This document shows positions 62,914 through 64,000 of a stretch of DNA of 64,000 bases, one piece after another; within the stretch, counting starts at the first letter, position 1, and every line of letters starts with the position of its first letter. Both the position numbers and the translations under genes were made by a program. The stretch is from Litomosoides sigmodontis (taxonomy: Eukaryota > Nematoda > Chromadorea > Rhabditida > Onchocercidae): the NCBI GenBank assembly GCA_963070105.1, contig OY718806.1, positions 3,741,865 to 3,805,864 on the forward strand, written 5' to 3'. The notes beneath the pieces were generated by a model, which searched no databases, was not told where the DNA came from, and saw nothing but the letters and a program-made list of their open reading frames with translations.

Positions 62914-64000
62914 TTGCATTTAAATTTTAAGTTGTCGCTAATTAATACCCTTAGTCTACGGTAGCTCCATAGAAGCTTGGTGGTGAGCGTTGAATTTGCT
63001 AATTTGTCATATCCAGATTTAGTGTGACTAATTTAGGTTCCTTCAGTGCTCAAGATCAGGGGACCCATTACTGAACGTAGAATGAAATTATTTTGCTCAT
63101 TTTCCAACAGAATTTATTGAGCAACCGGCCTGTTGCGGTTCTCTCACATTAAACATCTTGTATATTTCTTACCGGCTATTTTTCTACGTGTTTGTGGAAG
63201 AATAGATTTTGGAATAATGTTTTATTTCTGATGTTCTAAATCAAATATTCGGTCATTCTCAATAGAGGAATAGAGTGAAGCAAAAGTTTGGAGACCCAGG
63301 TTTTGTTATTTATTTTAGAATGGTATTTCGGTGCATACCACATTGTGCTGCTATTCTGTATCCTGTCATGCTCCCATTAGAAACTCTGAGCGATATAATT
63401 TTTGATACTAATGCATTTCATTCTTACAAGGTTGTAAGGGAAATTAAAAAATGAAAGTTGAGTTGTCGCTTCTGTTTCTTCACTGTTTTATAGGAATATT
63501 TCCTTATTAAAAACGGTAGTAAAGCATATTGCTGTTACCAGATAGCAAGGGAACTTCGAAACATGTGTCCAGTGATTGCCTTTTTTTGGTGGGTTGCAAT
63601 TGGACCGTTGGTACGGCTTCATAATGTAAACCTCTATCGTTTCATATTTCTTATAAAGGTCTCTTCATTATTAACAGTGTTGTACTTCTGTTTAAAAAAA
63701 TGTCTAAAACCTATTCCATTCCATTCCATTGATTCCATTCAGATCTTTTTCTTTTTCCGTACTGTTCGCTTAATTAAAATTTTGTTGCAATACCTATCCC
63801 CTTTTTTATCAAAATTATATAATTATATTCGTTATCAAATTATATAAATTCCAAGGCAGTTGTTGAATTTCAATCGCGAACAATAGGAAGTGCTTTTAGC
63901 CATGAAATTTTCAATTTTCAAAATTCAACGGACTTTAGAATATATGTTGTGTTCTACTGTATACTTTTTTATTGAGGTTAATTGGTACGAACGATTACTA
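62914..64000. other. 3' flank of syd-2
   Basis: The final 1.1 kb carries the syd-2 3' UTR and flank. I see T-rich sequence and a short repeated CCATT motif near 63717-63735, but no coding exon, RNA gene or clear polyadenylation cluster. Confidence 0.5.

Overview
The window is nuclear DNA of a nematode, most likely a filarial-type (clade III) species. It is AT-rich, with short coding exons joined by GT..AG introns, and the encoded proteins resemble Caenorhabditis ARL-3, UNC-36, DDB-1, MBF-1, TTR, SEM-5, sideroflexin and SYD-2. All gene models below were joined exon by exon from splice signals and reading phase. Those called complete close into one frame from ATG to stop. No assembly or transcript data were used.

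Layout. 152-869 (+): last three exons of an ARL3-like GTPase. 1027-1338: ATATT pentamer satellite in the convergent gap. 1883-4502 (-): a small five-exon gene encoding an activin/TGF-beta type I receptor-like ectodomain plus one membrane span, with no kinase. 8268-18736 (-): a 35-exon calcium-channel alpha2/delta gene of about 1283 aa with an unexpected 47-residue cassette inside its VWA domain. 20731-28488 (+): complete 21-exon ddb-1, divergent from the alpha2/delta gene across a 2 kb gap. 29888-30999 (+): mbf-1. 34953-40901 (+): three tandem transthyretin-like secreted protein genes. 42385-44284 (+): sem-5 (GRB2). 46408-49544 (+): an SFXN2-like sideroflexin. 53872-62913 (+): complete 32-exon syd-2 (liprin-alpha). 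The rest is intergenic, with AT microsatellites, two GC-richer islands with open frames and one possible Cys-rich gene near 50.8 kb.

The genes are mostly independent conserved cell-biology genes. Two (alpha2/delta and liprin-alpha) act at presynaptic release sites, SEM-5 acts in receptor tyrosine kinase/Ras signalling, and the kinase-less receptor may modulate TGF-beta-family signalling. Gaps between same-strand genes exceed 1 kb, so no tight operon is evident. No transposon, tRNA, rRNA, CRISPR array or viral gene was recognised. The most notable items are the kinase-less receptor and the alpha2/delta VWA cassette.
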